This document shows positions 1-9,078 of a stretch of DNA of 64,000 bases, piece by piece (positions within the stretch are counted from its first letter, which is position 1; each line of letters starts with the position of its first letter). The DNA comes from Erwinia aphidicola (GTDB taxonomy: Bacteria; Pseudomonadota; Gammaproteobacteria; Enterobacterales; Enterobacteriaceae): positions 310,001 to 374,000 of the forward strand of contig NZ_JACXBP010000002.1 in NCBI RefSeq assembly GCF_014773485.1, in the 5' to 3' direction. The notes below the pieces were generated by a model that searched no databases, was not told where the DNA came from, and saw nothing but the letters and a program-made list of their open reading frames with translations. Both the position numbers and the translations under genes were made by a program.

Positions 1-41
1 GATAGCGTTTTGATATTTCAGGGCAGTCATGAGTATTCATA

Positions 42-1139
42 ATGAAAATACAAAGCTACGATGAATTGCTGCACAGCAAGCGTCGGCTATCGCTGATGCT
101 ATTTCTATTTTTAAACACAGCTACCGCTTCATTCTGCATGCTGCGCGTGAATGGCTATGCCGCGTCAATGGTAACCAAGCCCTCCCTCGCGATAGTAATA
201 ATGAGCGTCACCTTACTGATATGGATGTTGTTAAAGCCTTTAGGGAAATTTCCGCTATTAAATATTGCGGCGCTGATTACCGGAATACTTTGGGCGTGGC
301 AAATTGTGGTTAAGTATAATCAGGCGTTTTATTTTGACGACAGCTATCTGATGATGGCGCTGGTCAGCGTGTTCTTTATCAGCGCCATTGCGCTGGGAGA
401 TCACCTGTTGGCCTTTTGCCTGCATACCGCCCCGGCCTCCGTGGCGGTGCTGATGCTCGATCAGGGGCAAAACACGCTGCTGATACTGTTCACGATTACG
501 CTGCCGCTGATTGGCTTCACCCTGCACCACCTGATGCAGCGCCGTCGCGACCACTTTACCCGGCGGCTGGTGAGCCAGCTGTATGAAGAGAAAGAGACTT
601 ACAGCGATCTCAGCATGCTTGACCCGCTGACCGGGCTGTATAACCGGCGCGGGCTGAAAAACCGCCTTGAAAATATTCTGGAGAATCACGCTGGCAGCCA
701 CTTTGTGCTGCTGCTGGATATCGACCATTTCAAGGCCTATAACGACAATTACGGCCATGCGATGGGTGATCAGGCGCTGGCGCGGGTATCAGTGGCGATC
801 CGTGATGCCGTGCGCTCGCGCGATATCGTCAGCCGCTACGGCGGCGAAGAGTTTTTGGTGCTGCTGACCAACGTGAATGAGTCGATTGCCCTGAAGCTGG
901 CCGAGCGCATCCGCCAGTACGTGCTCGACCTGGATATTCCTCATCACTTTAACGATCGGGTCGCAACACACGTCACCGTCAGCGCCGGAATTGCGCCACT
1001 GATTGAAGAGGATTTTGATACTGCGCTGGCTAATGCAGATAGGGCATTATATCTGGCAAAAAACCAGGGCCGTAATACTATACTCAGCCATCAGGATTTG
1101 ATTAAAAAACCACTGACTCAGGCCGCCGACGCGCTGTAA
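42..1139 (+). CDS. membrane-anchored GGDEF diguanylate cyclase
   Basis: Predicted to make cyclic-di-GMP from two GTP at the inner membrane. The 365-aa protein has a hydrophobic N-terminal half (about residues 15-165, roughly six membrane segments) and a C-terminal GGDEF domain from about residue 190. The domain begins with the typical D-x-L-T-G-L-x-N-R-R motif. The active-site loop reads GGEEF, and RSRD lies five residues before it, matching the RxxD inhibitory I-site, so product feedback is likely. No EAL domain is present. The membrane part has no recognised sensor name; it resembles MASE-type sensory regions only in layout. It is a single gene closed by a strong hairpin. The start has only a weak ribosome site, so it could be a little off. 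Confidence 0.9.
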   Translation: MKIQSYDELLHSKRRLSLMLFLFLNTATASFCMLRVNGYAASMVTKPSLAIVIMSVTLLIWMLLKPLGKFPLLNIAALITGILWAWQIVVKYNQAFYFDDSYLMMALVSVFFISAIALGDHLLAFCLHTAPASVAVLMLDQGQNTLLILFTITLPLIGFTLHHLMQRRRDHFTRRLVSQLYEEKETYSDLSMLDPLTGLYNRRGLKNRLENILENHAGSHFVLLLDIDHFKAYNDNYGHAMGDQALARVSVAIRDAVRSRDIVSRYGGEEFLVLLTNVNESIALKLAERIRQYVLDLDIPHHFNDRVATHVTVSAGIAPLIEEDFDTALANADRALYLAKNQGRNTILSHQDLIKKPLTQAADAL

Positions 1140-1140
1140 A

Positions 1141-1175
1141 AATGAATGAGCCTGGATAACAGGCTCATTCATTTT
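1141..1175 (+). terminator. hairpin terminator after the diguanylate cyclase gene
   Basis: A perfect 14-bp inverted repeat (AATGAATGAGCCTG, 5-nt loop, then its complement) begins two bases after the stop codon and is followed by a short T/A-rich stretch. It could work in both directions. Confidence 0.7.
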
Positions 1176-1357
1176 CAAAACTTCTCCTTTACTTAATACA
1201 AACGCTTTATTGCCCACGCCGAATAAGATATTAAGCCAAATTAAATCGAGAACAGTGTAAATAGCACCGCTGTTTTTTCATTCTGCGCGATTTTTTTGCC
1301 GTTTACAGATTGCTAACAATATGGCAATTTTATCGGCTAAAAATTCAGGAGAACAGC

Positions 1358-1831
1358 ATGAGTCTGGAATCTGTCAGGCAGTTTTTTGCCGAACGCGCCC
1401 CCGAAATCAGCATCATTGAACTGGCGGAAAGCACTGCCACCGTCGATCTGGCGGCGAAAGCCCACCGGGTCACCCCAGGGCAGATCGCCAAAACCCTGTC
1501 GCTGAAGGTGAAAGACCGCGTGGTGCTGATCGTCACCCGTGGCGATGCGCGGCTGGACAACCGTAAGCTGAAAGAGGCGCTGGGCAGCAAGGCGCGCATG
1601 CTGAGTACCGATGAAGTGGTCACCTGGACCGGGCACCCGGTCGGCGGCGTCTGCCCGTTCGGGCTGGAGCATCCGCTGACCGTCTATTGTGATGTGTCGC
1701 TAAAGGATTTTGACGAGGTGCTGCCTGCCGCAGGCGCTATCCATAGCGCAGTGCGCATTACCCCCGACTATATGGCGCAGCTCACCGACGCCGAATGGGT
1801 GGATGTATGCCAACCGCCGATGAAACCGTAG
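1358..1831 (+). CDS. YbaK/EbsC-type aminoacyl-tRNA deacylase-like protein
   Basis: 157-aa protein of the YbaK/ProRS-editing domain family, which hydrolyses mischarged aminoacyl-tRNA in trans. It shows the family's central lysine region (A-K-T-L-S-L-K) and the G-G-V-C-P-F-G loop of the active site. The start at 1358 is chosen because AGGAGA lies 7 bases before this ATG; a longer upstream frame opens at 1310 without a ribosome site. It stands alone, and its stop codon lies inside a GTAGGGG repeat that begins there. Substrate specificity cannot be read from sequence. Confidence 0.85.
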   Translation: MSLESVRQFFAERAPEISIIELAESTATVDLAAKAHRVTPGQIAKTLSLKVKDRVVLIVTRGDARLDNRKLKEALGSKARMLSTDEVVTWTGHPVGGVCPFGLEHPLTVYCDVSLKDFDEVLPAAGAIHSAVRITPDYMAQLTDAEWVDVCQPPMKP

Positions 1832-1910
1832 GGGACGACCGCTTTTCTGGTCGTCCCGCAGCGCGGCCCCAACATGAACGGGCGGACCGGAAAAGAGGGT
1901 CCGCCTCTAC
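1828..1910. repeat. pair of GTAGGGG-type intergenic palindromes
   Basis: Two hairpins face each other. GGGACGACC (1832-1840) pairs with GGTCGTCCC (1849-1857) around a T-rich loop, and GGGCGGACC (1880-1888) pairs with GGTCCGCC (1899-1906). The outer ends are GTAGGGG and CTAC. The pair lies between two convergent genes and belongs to a family seen repeatedly in this window. Confidence 0.8.
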
Positions 1911-1915
1911 TTAAC

Positions 1916-3121
1916 TCACGGCTGCCCGGAGATTTTGACGCCGCGCGTTTCGCGCCCGAAGGCGACAATCACGCAGATCAGCACCGCGACGGTGCCCGCC
2001 ACAATCGCCATCGCCAGACCGTAATTGTTGCCGTGCGCCTCCGCGATTTTTGACTGCAGCGTGGCATTGACCGAGGCAATCAGATTCCCCAGCTGGTAGA
2101 CAAAACCCGGCAGCACCGCACGCGCATTGGCCGGCACCAGCTCGGTGAGATAGGTCGGCACCACGCCCCAGGCTCCCTGCACCATAAACTGCATCAGGAA
2201 TGCACCGATGCCCACAGCCCAGGAGCCGCTGGAGAAAGCCCACAGCGGCAGCACCGGCAGCGCAAGGAACGCGGCAATTATCATCGCCTTTTTACGCCCG
2301 ATCTTCTCCGACAGCGAACCAAAGAAGACGCCGCCCAGCATGGCGGCGATGTTGTAGCAAATGGCAATGATGCTGATGACGTGCGGCTCTAAGCCGTGCT
2401 GCACCTTAAGGAAGGTTGGGTAGAGATCCTGCGTGCCGTGGCTGAAGAAGTTAAAGCAGGCCATCAGCAGCACCAGATATACACACAGCTTCCAGTGGCT
2501 TTTCAATACGGGCATCAGCGCGCTGCTCTCTTTGCGCTCGCGTGCCGCCAGCCACACCGGCGACTCCGGCACTTTGAAATAGATAAACGGCAGCAGCAGG
2601 ATAGGCAGCGCGCCAATCAGGAACATGCCGCGCCAGCCGACCAGGCTGTAGCACAGGCCGAAGATCACCGACGCCAGCAGGTAACCGCACGGATAGCCCG
2701 CCTGGAATACGCCCGACATCAGCCCGCGTGAACGGTCAGGAATGGTTTCCATCGCCAGCGAGGAGGCCACGCCCCACACTCCGCCCATCGCCACGCCGTA
2801 AATCACGCGGAACACCAGGAACCACTCCAGCGTCGGCGACCAGGCCGACAGCAGTTCGAAAATGGTGAAGGTGATGATATTCACCATCAGGATCGGGCGG
2901 CGGCCAAATTTCTCTGCCAGGCGGCCAAACAGCAGCGCGCCAATCGGTCGCACCGCCAGCGTCAGCATAATCGCCAGCGAAACCTCGGAAATTTTAGTAT
3001 TAAAGTTTGCGGCAATATCGCTCAACACGAAGACCAGAATAAAGAAGTCAAACGCGTCCAGCGTCCAGCTGGCAAAGCTGGCAAACGCCACGTTGCGCTG
3101 GGTTGAAGTCCAGTTAAACAT
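1916..3121 (-). CDS. MFS transporter (sugar-acid/organic-acid type)
   Basis: 401-aa protein with twelve predicted membrane segments and the MFS signature G-R-L-A-E-K-F-G-R-R between helices 2 and 3. The N-terminal pattern (W-T-L-D-A-F-D-F-F) resembles the sialate/lactate symporter branch of the superfamily, whose members carry carboxylic acids by proton symport. No enzyme gene is next to it, so the substrate is unknown. The start codon precedes the first helix by about 15 residues. The 230-bp upstream region holds its promoter. Confidence 0.85.
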   Translation of the reverse strand: MFNWTSTQRNVAFASFASWTLDAFDFFILVFVLSDIAANFNTKISEVSLAIMLTLAVRPIGALLFGRLAEKFGRRPILMVNIITFTIFELLSAWSPTLEWFLVFRVIYGVAMGGVWGVASSLAMETIPDRSRGLMSGVFQAGYPCGYLLASVIFGLCYSLVGWRGMFLIGALPILLLPFIYFKVPESPVWLAARERKESSALMPVLKSHWKLCVYLVLLMACFNFFSHGTQDLYPTFLKVQHGLEPHVISIIAICYNIAAMLGGVFFGSLSEKIGRKKAMIIAAFLALPVLPLWAFSSGSWAVGIGAFLMQFMVQGAWGVVPTYLTELVPANARAVLPGFVYQLGNLIASVNATLQSKIAEAHGNNYGLAMAIVAGTVAVLICVIVAFGRETRGVKISGQP

Positions 3122-3352
3122 AGGGTCAGATCCTGTCTTATAGGGCGAGAGGGGTGTTAACCTTTTGTTTATAACATGTAATACAGGTGTTTCCGGGCGG
3201 CCTTTTGTCAGGCTTAGATTCAGGCTGTAAGCGCGCGTTTCATTCTATTACCCATGTAATCATTAGCCCACTAACCGTGTTTCAACTTAAATCGCCTTAA
3301 TCTGAGCAATAATCTTTTCCATCCCGGCAATCAATTCACGTACAATCCGCGC

Positions 3353-3775
3353 ATGTCTCTATGCGAATTTTCTTATACCCGCAGTCGGCAGGCCGCCTGG
3401 CTTGGCCTGCTGGCGATACTGCTGCTGTTTGTTGCTCCGGTGATTTCCAAATCACTGGCGGATCGGCGCGGCGGTGACAGCATGATGATGCATCATGCGA
3501 TGGGTATGGAGATGGAGATGGAGATGGCCGGGATGCCGGCGATGGACCAGCCGATGCCGGACCATCATCCGCTGTCAATGATGGATGACAGCGCCTGCGG
3601 CTACTGCGTGCTGCTGGCGCACCTGCCGCTCGACATGCTGGTGCTGCCGCTGCTGTGGTCGGCGCTTCAGGCGGCCAAACCGCCCCAGCTGCCGCTGGTG
3701 CAGTCGGTTGCCGCACGCATTGTTCCCCGCTATTTCCACCCTCGCGCCCCGCCGCAGACAGTCGCTTTCCTGTAA
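3353..3775 (+). CDS. DUF2946-type Met/His-rich membrane protein
   Basis: 140-aa protein with an N-terminal membrane segment (about residues 14-32). A methionine/histidine-rich stretch follows (M-M-M-H-H-A-M-G-M-E-M-E-M), then a C-G-Y-C motif and a second hydrophobic stretch. This layout fits the DUF2946 family, often found with copper or iron handling genes. The Met/His cluster suggests binding of soft metal ions in the periplasm (inference). It lies 71 bp before a PepSY-domain gene with a similar cluster. The ribosome site is weak, so the start is uncertain by a few residues. Confidence 0.7.
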   Translation: MSLCEFSYTRSRQAAWLGLLAILLLFVAPVISKSLADRRGGDSMMMHHAMGMEMEMEMAGMPAMDQPMPDHHPLSMMDDSACGYCVLLAHLPLDMLVLPLLWSALQAAKPPQLPLVQSVAARIVPRYFHPRAPPQTVAFL

Positions 3776-3846
3776 TCACGTCATTTATTGCCTGCCCGTG
3801 CGCAGGCCCTGATGGATGCCTGTTTATCAGGCGGATGGAAGAGACT

Positions 3847-5250
3847 ATGTCAGAACAACTAAAACCTATCCCCCTGCACGCCAGCCAGAGCCGCAGCAGC
3901 GTGCTGCCGCTGCTGCGTCGCCTGCATTTCTATATCGGGCTGTTTATCGCCCCGTTTATCTTTATCGCCGCGCTGACCGGCACGCTGTATGTGCTGACCC
4001 CGCAGCTGGAAAAGGCGCTGTATCATCAGCAGCTGTTTACCGCCTCCAGCGGAGTGGACCAGCCGCTGTCTGCCCAGGTGGCGCGCGCCAGCGAGTTTAA
4101 CGGACCTGGTGCGAGGATTGTGGCGGTACGCCCGGCCCCGCACGAGGGCGAAACCACGCGAGTGATGTTTTCCCGCCCCGGTCTGGGACCGTCGGAGAGC
4201 CAGGCGATATTTATCGACCCGAAAACGCTGGAAGTGCGCGGCTCGCTGACCGTCTACGGCACCAGCGGCATCCTGCCGCTGCGCACCTGGCTCGACTATC
4301 TGCACCGCAGCCTGCTGCTGGGCGAGGTCGGGCGCAACTACAGCGAACTGGCCGCCAGCTGGCTGTGGATAGCCGCGCTGGGCGGTGCTCTGCTGTGGGC
4401 CACCCGCCGCCCGCCGCGCCGTAAAGCCAGTGCGCAGCCAACGCGCGCGCAGCGCCTGGCCGGGCAGCGCCACTGGCACACCACGCTCGGGCTGGCGCTG
4501 CTGCTTGGTCTGGTATTTTTCTCCGCCACCGGGCTGACGTGGTCGCGCTGGGCCGGAGAGAATATCGCCCAATTGCGCAGTCATTTCGGCTGGTTAACAC
4601 CCCAGGTCAATACGGCCCTGCATCCCGAACCGGCGATGGCGATGCCGATGGATGAACACGCCGAGCATCAGGGCCATAGGATGATGGCGCACGATGCCGC
4701 GCAAGTGGCGATCCATCCCGCACAGTTTGATCGCGTGCTCAGCGCAGCGCGGGCAGCCGGGATTGATGCGGCGAAGCTTGAGATCCGCCCCGCTTACCAG
4801 GCGGATAAGGCCTGGACGGTGAATGAGATTGACCGCAGCTGGCCAACCCAGGTCGACAGCGTGGCGGTCAATCCGCAGAGTAATCAGGTGATTGATAAGG
4901 TGGAGTTCGCCCAGTTTGGCCTGCTGGCGAAGCTGACGCGCTGGGGCGTGGATGCGCATATGGGGGTGCTGTTCGGGCTGGCGAATCAGCTGGTGCTGGC
5001 GCTGTTTGGCCTTGGGCTGTGCGTGATGATCGTCATCGGCTACCGCATGTGGTGGCTGCGCCGCCCGGCGGGTGGCAGGGTTGCCCCGCTGGATACCCTG
5101 CTCGGCTGCTGGCGCCCGCTTTCAATCAGCGCCCGTTTCCTGCTGCTGGTGATCGTTGCGGTTGCGGCGGTGAGCTTGCCGGTGATGGGCGCCAGCCTGC
5201 TGGTGCTGCTGGCGATAGATATGTGGCGCTGGCGTAGTGTCACGACATAA
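3847..5250 (+). CDS. PepSY-associated transmembrane protein
   Basis: 467-aa inner-membrane protein with four main membrane segments (about residues 25-50, 160-180, 215-235 and near 375-400) plus two near the C-terminus. This is the arrangement of PepSY-TM proteins linked to siderophore/ferric reduction or copper uptake. The large periplasmic loop contains a Met/His-rich insert (M-A-M-P-M-D-E-H-A-E-H-Q-G-H). The ATG at 3847 follows GGAAGAG and begins a normal cytoplasmic N-terminus; the same frame is open further upstream, but that part overlaps the preceding gene. It probably forms an operon with the DUF2946 gene. Confidence 0.85.
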   Translation: MSEQLKPIPLHASQSRSSVLPLLRRLHFYIGLFIAPFIFIAALTGTLYVLTPQLEKALYHQQLFTASSGVDQPLSAQVARASEFNGPGARIVAVRPAPHEGETTRVMFSRPGLGPSESQAIFIDPKTLEVRGSLTVYGTSGILPLRTWLDYLHRSLLLGEVGRNYSELAASWLWIAALGGALLWATRRPPRRKASAQPTRAQRLAGQRHWHTTLGLALLLGLVFFSATGLTWSRWAGENIAQLRSHFGWLTPQVNTALHPEPAMAMPMDEHAEHQGHRMMAHDAAQVAIHPAQFDRVLSAARAAGIDAAKLEIRPAYQADKAWTVNEIDRSWPTQVDSVAVNPQSNQVIDKVEFAQFGLLAKLTRWGVDAHMGVLFGLANQLVLALFGLGLCVMIVIGYRMWWLRRPAGGRVAPLDTLLGCWRPLSISARFLLLVIVAVAAVSLPVMGASLLVLLAIDMWRWRSVTT

Positions 5251-5264
5251 ACACCCGATGTATA

Positions 5265-5382
5265 TCATCGGCACGGGACGACCGGAAAAATGGTCTTCAT
5301 CGTAATGGGTGCAAATCATCGGCACGGGACGACCGGAAAAAATGGTCGTCCCCTACGGTGGGGCGGGCATGCCCGACCCGGG
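5265..5382. repeat. tandem GTAGGGG-type palindromic repeats
   Basis: An ATCGGCACGGGACGACCGG unit occurs twice (near 5266 and 5318). The second copy closes as a full hairpin: GGGACGACC at 5326-5334 pairs with GGTCGTCCC at 5344-5352, followed by CTAC. A second palindrome with GGGC-x-GGGCATGCCCG follows at about 5361-5380. It sits between convergent genes. Confidence 0.8.
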
Positions 5383-5384
5383 AT

Positions 5385-6371
5385 TTAAGCCAACGGCTTT
5401 GCCAGATAACGTTCCAGCATCCCCAGCAGGCGCTGGTTATTCACCGTCTGCAGCACGTGGACTAACCCACCCTGCGGCTGACCGATACCCACATCCACCC
5501 GCAGCGGCTGGCGGAAACGCCAGGATTTCCCGCGCGTCATGCCCGGCCGCAGCTCGACATCGACAAAATAGTCAGCGGCGGTGGCCACCTGCTGATTCAG
5601 CAGCCACGCCACCACCAGCGCATCGTGGATCCAGCAGCCCGGCAGATGACGGGTATGGATGGAATAGTCAATCCACGGCCGCAGCGTCTCGGTGACAAAG
5701 CGCGCCAGCACCGTATCGATTTTAGCGATGCGATTCAGATCCTGATGGGTCATCAGCGTCTGGCTGGTGACATCCATCGGCACTAGGGTGATGTTTGCCC
5801 CGCTGCTCAGCACCCTGTGCGCCGCTTCCGGGTCGATGCCAAAGTTGGTGTCTTTAATAAAGTCGTCCAGCGCAAACACCCCGCCCATAATGGCGATCTC
5901 CTGCACCGCATCGGCCATCTCCGGGTAACGCTCCAGCGCCAGCGCCACATTGGTCAGCGGGCCGATCGCCACCAGGGTAATTTTGCCCGGGTTGGCGCAA
6001 ATCAGCTGCCCCATCGCATCGGCAGCCTCCTGCGGCGGCGGTGAACAGGGCGGCGGCTGACGCACGCCGCGCCACAGATGTGCCAGCTGGCTGGTGTGCA
6101 CCCGCGTATCCAGCGCTTCACGCCAGGCGGCGGCGGGTTCACACAGTGCGGCATCCGCACCTTTGATCACCGGCACCGCTTGCCCGGTGCGCTCCATCAG
6201 ATCTTTCGCCACGCTGTATCCGACATCGCTGGGCGTGTTGCCCGCCACGATGGTGATCAGCTCCAGCGAGATCTCCGGAGCGGCCATCGCCAGCGCGATA
6301 GCCAGCCCGTCATCGACGTTGGCGCCTGCAATACCATTCCCCGGATCGCAATCAATAATTAATCGTTTCAT
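5385..6371 (-). CDS. nucleoside hydrolase (Rih-like)
   Basis: 328-aa enzyme of the inosine-uridine nucleoside hydrolase family, which cleaves ribonucleosides to base and ribose. The N-terminal D-C-D-P-G motif and the following D-D-G supply the calcium-binding aspartates. Between them lies a short insertion (N-G-I-A-G-A-N-V) absent from the usual DxDPGxDD form. The G-P-L-T-N-V-A-L-A-L block and the late I-H-D-A-L-V-V-A-W block are present. It is last in a minus-strand operon after an MHS transporter and a LacI-type regulator, which suggests import and cleavage of a nucleoside. Base specificity cannot be assigned. Confidence 0.88.
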   Translation of the reverse strand: MKRLIIDCDPGNGIAGANVDDGLAIALAMAAPEISLELITIVAGNTPSDVGYSVAKDLMERTGQAVPVIKGADAALCEPAAAWREALDTRVHTSQLAHLWRGVRQPPPCSPPPQEAADAMGQLICANPGKITLVAIGPLTNVALALERYPEMADAVQEIAIMGGVFALDDFIKDTNFGIDPEAAHRVLSSGANITLVPMDVTSQTLMTHQDLNRIAKIDTVLARFVTETLRPWIDYSIHTRHLPGCWIHDALVVAWLLNQQVATAADYFVDVELRPGMTRGKSWRFRQPLRVDVGIGQPQGGLVHVLQTVNNQRLLGMLERYLAKPLA

Positions 6372-6385
6372 TTATCGGTTTCTTA

Positions 6386-7353
6386 TTATCGGGCCAGCTT
6401 GCAGCCACAGGACTCGCCAATTTCCAGCTGGTGAGAAAACTCACGCAGCGTGGTCTCTCCTTTCCATGCCGCGAGCATCTTAATCGCGGTTTTTGCCATC
6501 TCCTGCACCGGCTGACGTACCGTGGTCAGCGAAGGAACATGAAAGGCGGATTGCTCGGTGCCATTGAAACAGACCAGCGCAATATCGTGCGGGACGCGGA
6601 TCCCCTGCTCGGAGAGCGCACGGATGCAGCCAATCGCCTGCGCTTCGTTGGCGGTGAACAGCGCGCGTGGACGAGTGGCGCCCTGCAGCATCTGCTGTGC
6701 CGCCTGATAACCGCCGCTGCGGGTGTAAGGCGCGGCGAAAACCCACTCTTCGCGCTGCGCCACGCCCTGTTCAGCCAGCGCTTCGCGCCAGCCCTGCAGA
6801 CGATCCTGCGCGTTAAGCATCTCCAGCGGGCCGGAGATAATCCCCACGTCCTGATAGCCGTGGCTTAACAGATGCGCCGTCACCTGGCGCGAAGCCGCGC
6901 GCTCATCAACGCGCAGCACGCTGACCTGCAGGCTGGGATCGACTCTGTCCAGCATCACAAACGGCGTATTGCTGGCCTGCAGAACATCAATATAGGGGTG
7001 GCGATCGACGCTGGTGTAAATCAGGCCGTTGACCTGCTGGCCGAGCAGATTGTTGATCAGCTGCAGCTCGCGCTTGCGGTTATCGCCAGAGTCGCCGAGC
7101 AGCATCACCATGTCATTGGCCTGAGCTTCCTGCTGCAAGGCATTTGCCAGCGAGGCGATAAACGCATTGTTGATATTCGGCACCACCAGCCCGTAGGTTT
7201 TGGTGGTGCCGGAAGCCAGCGCTCGCGCGTGGCCGGGGCCACCGGGCGCGGGCCGTTGTTGACGACGTAGCTCACCACCGCCACCGAGGTTCCTGCCTCT
7301 TTCGCCACATCGGCGCGGGTTGCGCGCTGAGGGTTCTGTTTGCTCACAGGCAT
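6386..7353 (-). pseudogene. LacI-family regulator, disrupted by a deletion and frame change
   Basis: The N-terminal helix-turn-helix ([12 protein letters not shown], then V-V-S-Y-V-V-N-N-G) is in one frame from 7353. The effector-binding domain (beginning [15 protein letters not shown]) is in another frame and runs to 6386. They meet at GCGCGAGCGC (7219-7229). The roughly 17 residues that normally link the two domains in this family (V-L-A-A-...-G-Y-R-P-N-...-A-R) are missing. Such a loss is too large for a base-calling slip and fits a deletion between short direct repeats. The rest is intact, so the event looks recent. A separate start could still yield a sensor domain without DNA binding. 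Confidence 0.8.
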
Positions 7354-7429
7354 TTTCCTTTGGTTTGAAACAGCTCAAAGCCGGGAACAGGTTCCCGGCT
7401 CACGCATCCTTTGAGTTCGTTATCCCTGT

Positions 7430-8824
7430 TTATATCGCATCGTTCGGGTCATTAAGATCGCGCCCGCGGGTTTCCGGTGCCACAAAGGTGGTAAGGAAGC
7501 CAATGCCCGCCATCACCGCAAAATAGGTCGCAATCGGCCACCAGTGCCCGGTCCAGGAGAGCAGCGCCGCAGCCACTAGCGGCGCGGTGCCGCCGGAGAG
7601 AATCGAGCCAATCTCTTTCGCCGTCGCCATTTTAGTGTAGCGGTGGGTTACCCCGAACATCTCAACGCCCCACGCGGCCTGCACGCCAAAGATCCCGAGC
7701 GATGCCAGCCCCATGCCGGTGACGATGGTGGCAATGACAATCGCCGGCTCGCGCGAATCGAGCAGCATAAAAGCCGGGAAGGCGTAGAGGATTAACAGCA
7801 GACAGAAGCAGCGATAGGTAATGCGACGACCGAAGCGGTCCGAGAGCCAGCCGGCCAGCGGGATAATCAGGAAGCCGAGCAGCGAGGCGATAAATACGGC
7901 AGTGGTGGCAACGGACTTATCCACCGCCAGCACTTTCACCACGTAACCAATGATAAAGCCCTGGGCCAGATACGACGGGCCGTTCTCACCGATGCGCAGG
8001 CCAATCATGGTCAGGAAGGCACGGCTGCGGCGCCAGAAACCGCGGGTATCGGCCTCCTGCGGCTGCGCGGCGATTCGCTGCTCACGCTGCGCTTCAACTT
8101 CCGCTTTCTTGCGTTCAAATACCGGCGTTTCTCGCAGATGGCGGCGGATCCACAGTGCCACCAGCGCAATCAGCGAGCTGCACAGGAACGGAATACGCCA
8201 GCCCCACTCCTGCAATGACTGCTGGTCCATCTGCACCACCGCCAGCCACACCAGTGACGCCACCAGCGTACCGCTGTTGGAGCCAAGAGCAATAATCGAA
8301 GAGACCAGCCCACGCCGCTGCGCCGGGGCATATTCGCCCAGCATCACCGTGCCGCCGGACAGCTCCGCCCCTGCGCCAAAGCCCTGACTAAAGCGCAGGA
8401 CCACCAAACAGGCAGGCGCCCACAGGCCAATTGAAGCATAGCTGGGGATAAGACCGATAAGCGTGGTGGAAGCGCCCATCAGGATGATGGTGGAGACCAT
8501 GACGACTTTACGACCCTTACGGTCGCCCAGCCAGCCAAAGAACAGTGCGCCAATCGGGCGGGCAATAAAGCCGACAGACCAGGTCGCGAAGGTGGAAAGC
8601 AGTGCCATGGCGGGGGTGGCTTCGGGGAAGAAGACATCGCCAAAGATAATCCCGGCGGCAAGGCCATATAACGCGAAATCGGCATATTCCATCGCCGTGC
8701 CGAGCCAGCAGGACAAGGTGGCACGCCAGAAATCTTTGCGTCCTTCGGGGGTGGTTAAACGTTCATCTGCCGCCGAGGTGGCTGGCATTGCACTATCCGA
8801 TGCGACGTTTTGCGGTGTAGACAT
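7430..8824 (-). CDS. MHS-family MFS transporter
   Basis: 464-aa membrane protein of the metabolite:H+ symporter branch (relatives of ProP, ShiA and KgtP). It shows an early E-Y-A-D-F-A-L-Y-G segment, G-W-L-G-D-R-K-G-R-K between helices 2 and 3, and R-F-S-Q-G-F-G-A-G-A-E in helix 4. It is first in an operon with a broken LacI regulator and a nucleoside hydrolase, so a nucleoside or related compound is the likely cargo (inference). AGGG lies 10 bases before the ATG. The start follows a leader of about 250 nt with mutually exclusive hairpins. Confidence 0.88.
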   Translation of the reverse strand: MSTPQNVASDSAMPATSAADERLTTPEGRKDFWRATLSCWLGTAMEYADFALYGLAAGIIFGDVFFPEATPAMALLSTFATWSVGFIARPIGALFFGWLGDRKGRKVVMVSTIILMGASTTLIGLIPSYASIGLWAPACLVVLRFSQGFGAGAELSGGTVMLGEYAPAQRRGLVSSIIALGSNSGTLVASLVWLAVVQMDQQSLQEWGWRIPFLCSSLIALVALWIRRHLRETPVFERKKAEVEAQREQRIAAQPQEADTRGFWRRSRAFLTMIGLRIGENGPSYLAQGFIIGYVVKVLAVDKSVATTAVFIASLLGFLIIPLAGWLSDRFGRRITYRCFCLLLILYAFPAFMLLDSREPAIVIATIVTGMGLASLGIFGVQAAWGVEMFGVTHRYTKMATAKEIGSILSGGTAPLVAAALLSWTGHWWPIATYFAVMAGIGFLTTFVAPETRGRDLNDPNDAI

Positions 8825-9073
8825 GAAAATTTCCCTGATGTGAGGAGTTCAGTTTGTCACCTTCCCTGGTTCGCACTCCTCCGCAGAGGAAAATTCGCCA
8901 GTGAAGATGCTGATATAAAAGCCATGACGAAAGGTCGTGTAAGGTTCCCTGGTGTTGGAACGCTTCTTCGCTTTGCGCCGCCGGTCTAAAAATGACCAGT
9001 CGTATAAGTTACGCGAAACTAAGTTGACCTTCAGGTGACTGCTAACCATCAAGCACCGTGAATTTTCACTACG
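8825..9073 (-). promoter_or_regulatory. long structured 5' leader of the MHS transporter operon
   Basis: About 250 nt separate the predicted promoter from the start codon. On the transcript, GAGGA (complement of 8877-8881) can pair either with the upstream TCCTC (complement of 8886-8890, 4-nt loop) or, extended to 7 bp (8875-8881), with the downstream ACTCCTC (complement of 8842-8848), immediately before the ribosome site. Other hairpins: CCGT...ACGG near 9072-9054, ACCTGAAGGT near 9030, and GGTC...GACC near 8995-8981. CCAGGGAA occurs twice. A 66-codon frame (ATG near 9049, stop at 8849) crosses it and could be a leader peptide or chance. No known riboswitch class was recognised. Confidence 0.5.
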
Positions 9074-9078
9074 GAGCT

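Noticed and set aside
258..758. 166-aa frame opposite the diguanylate cyclase gene
   Set aside because: Shadow of the GGDEF gene on the other strand, with low-complexity composition and no ribosome site.
3481..3530. GATGGAGATGGAG repeats as a simple-sequence phase-variation tract
   Set aside because: The repeats encode the Met-Glu run in frame; units are 6 bp, so changes would keep the frame.
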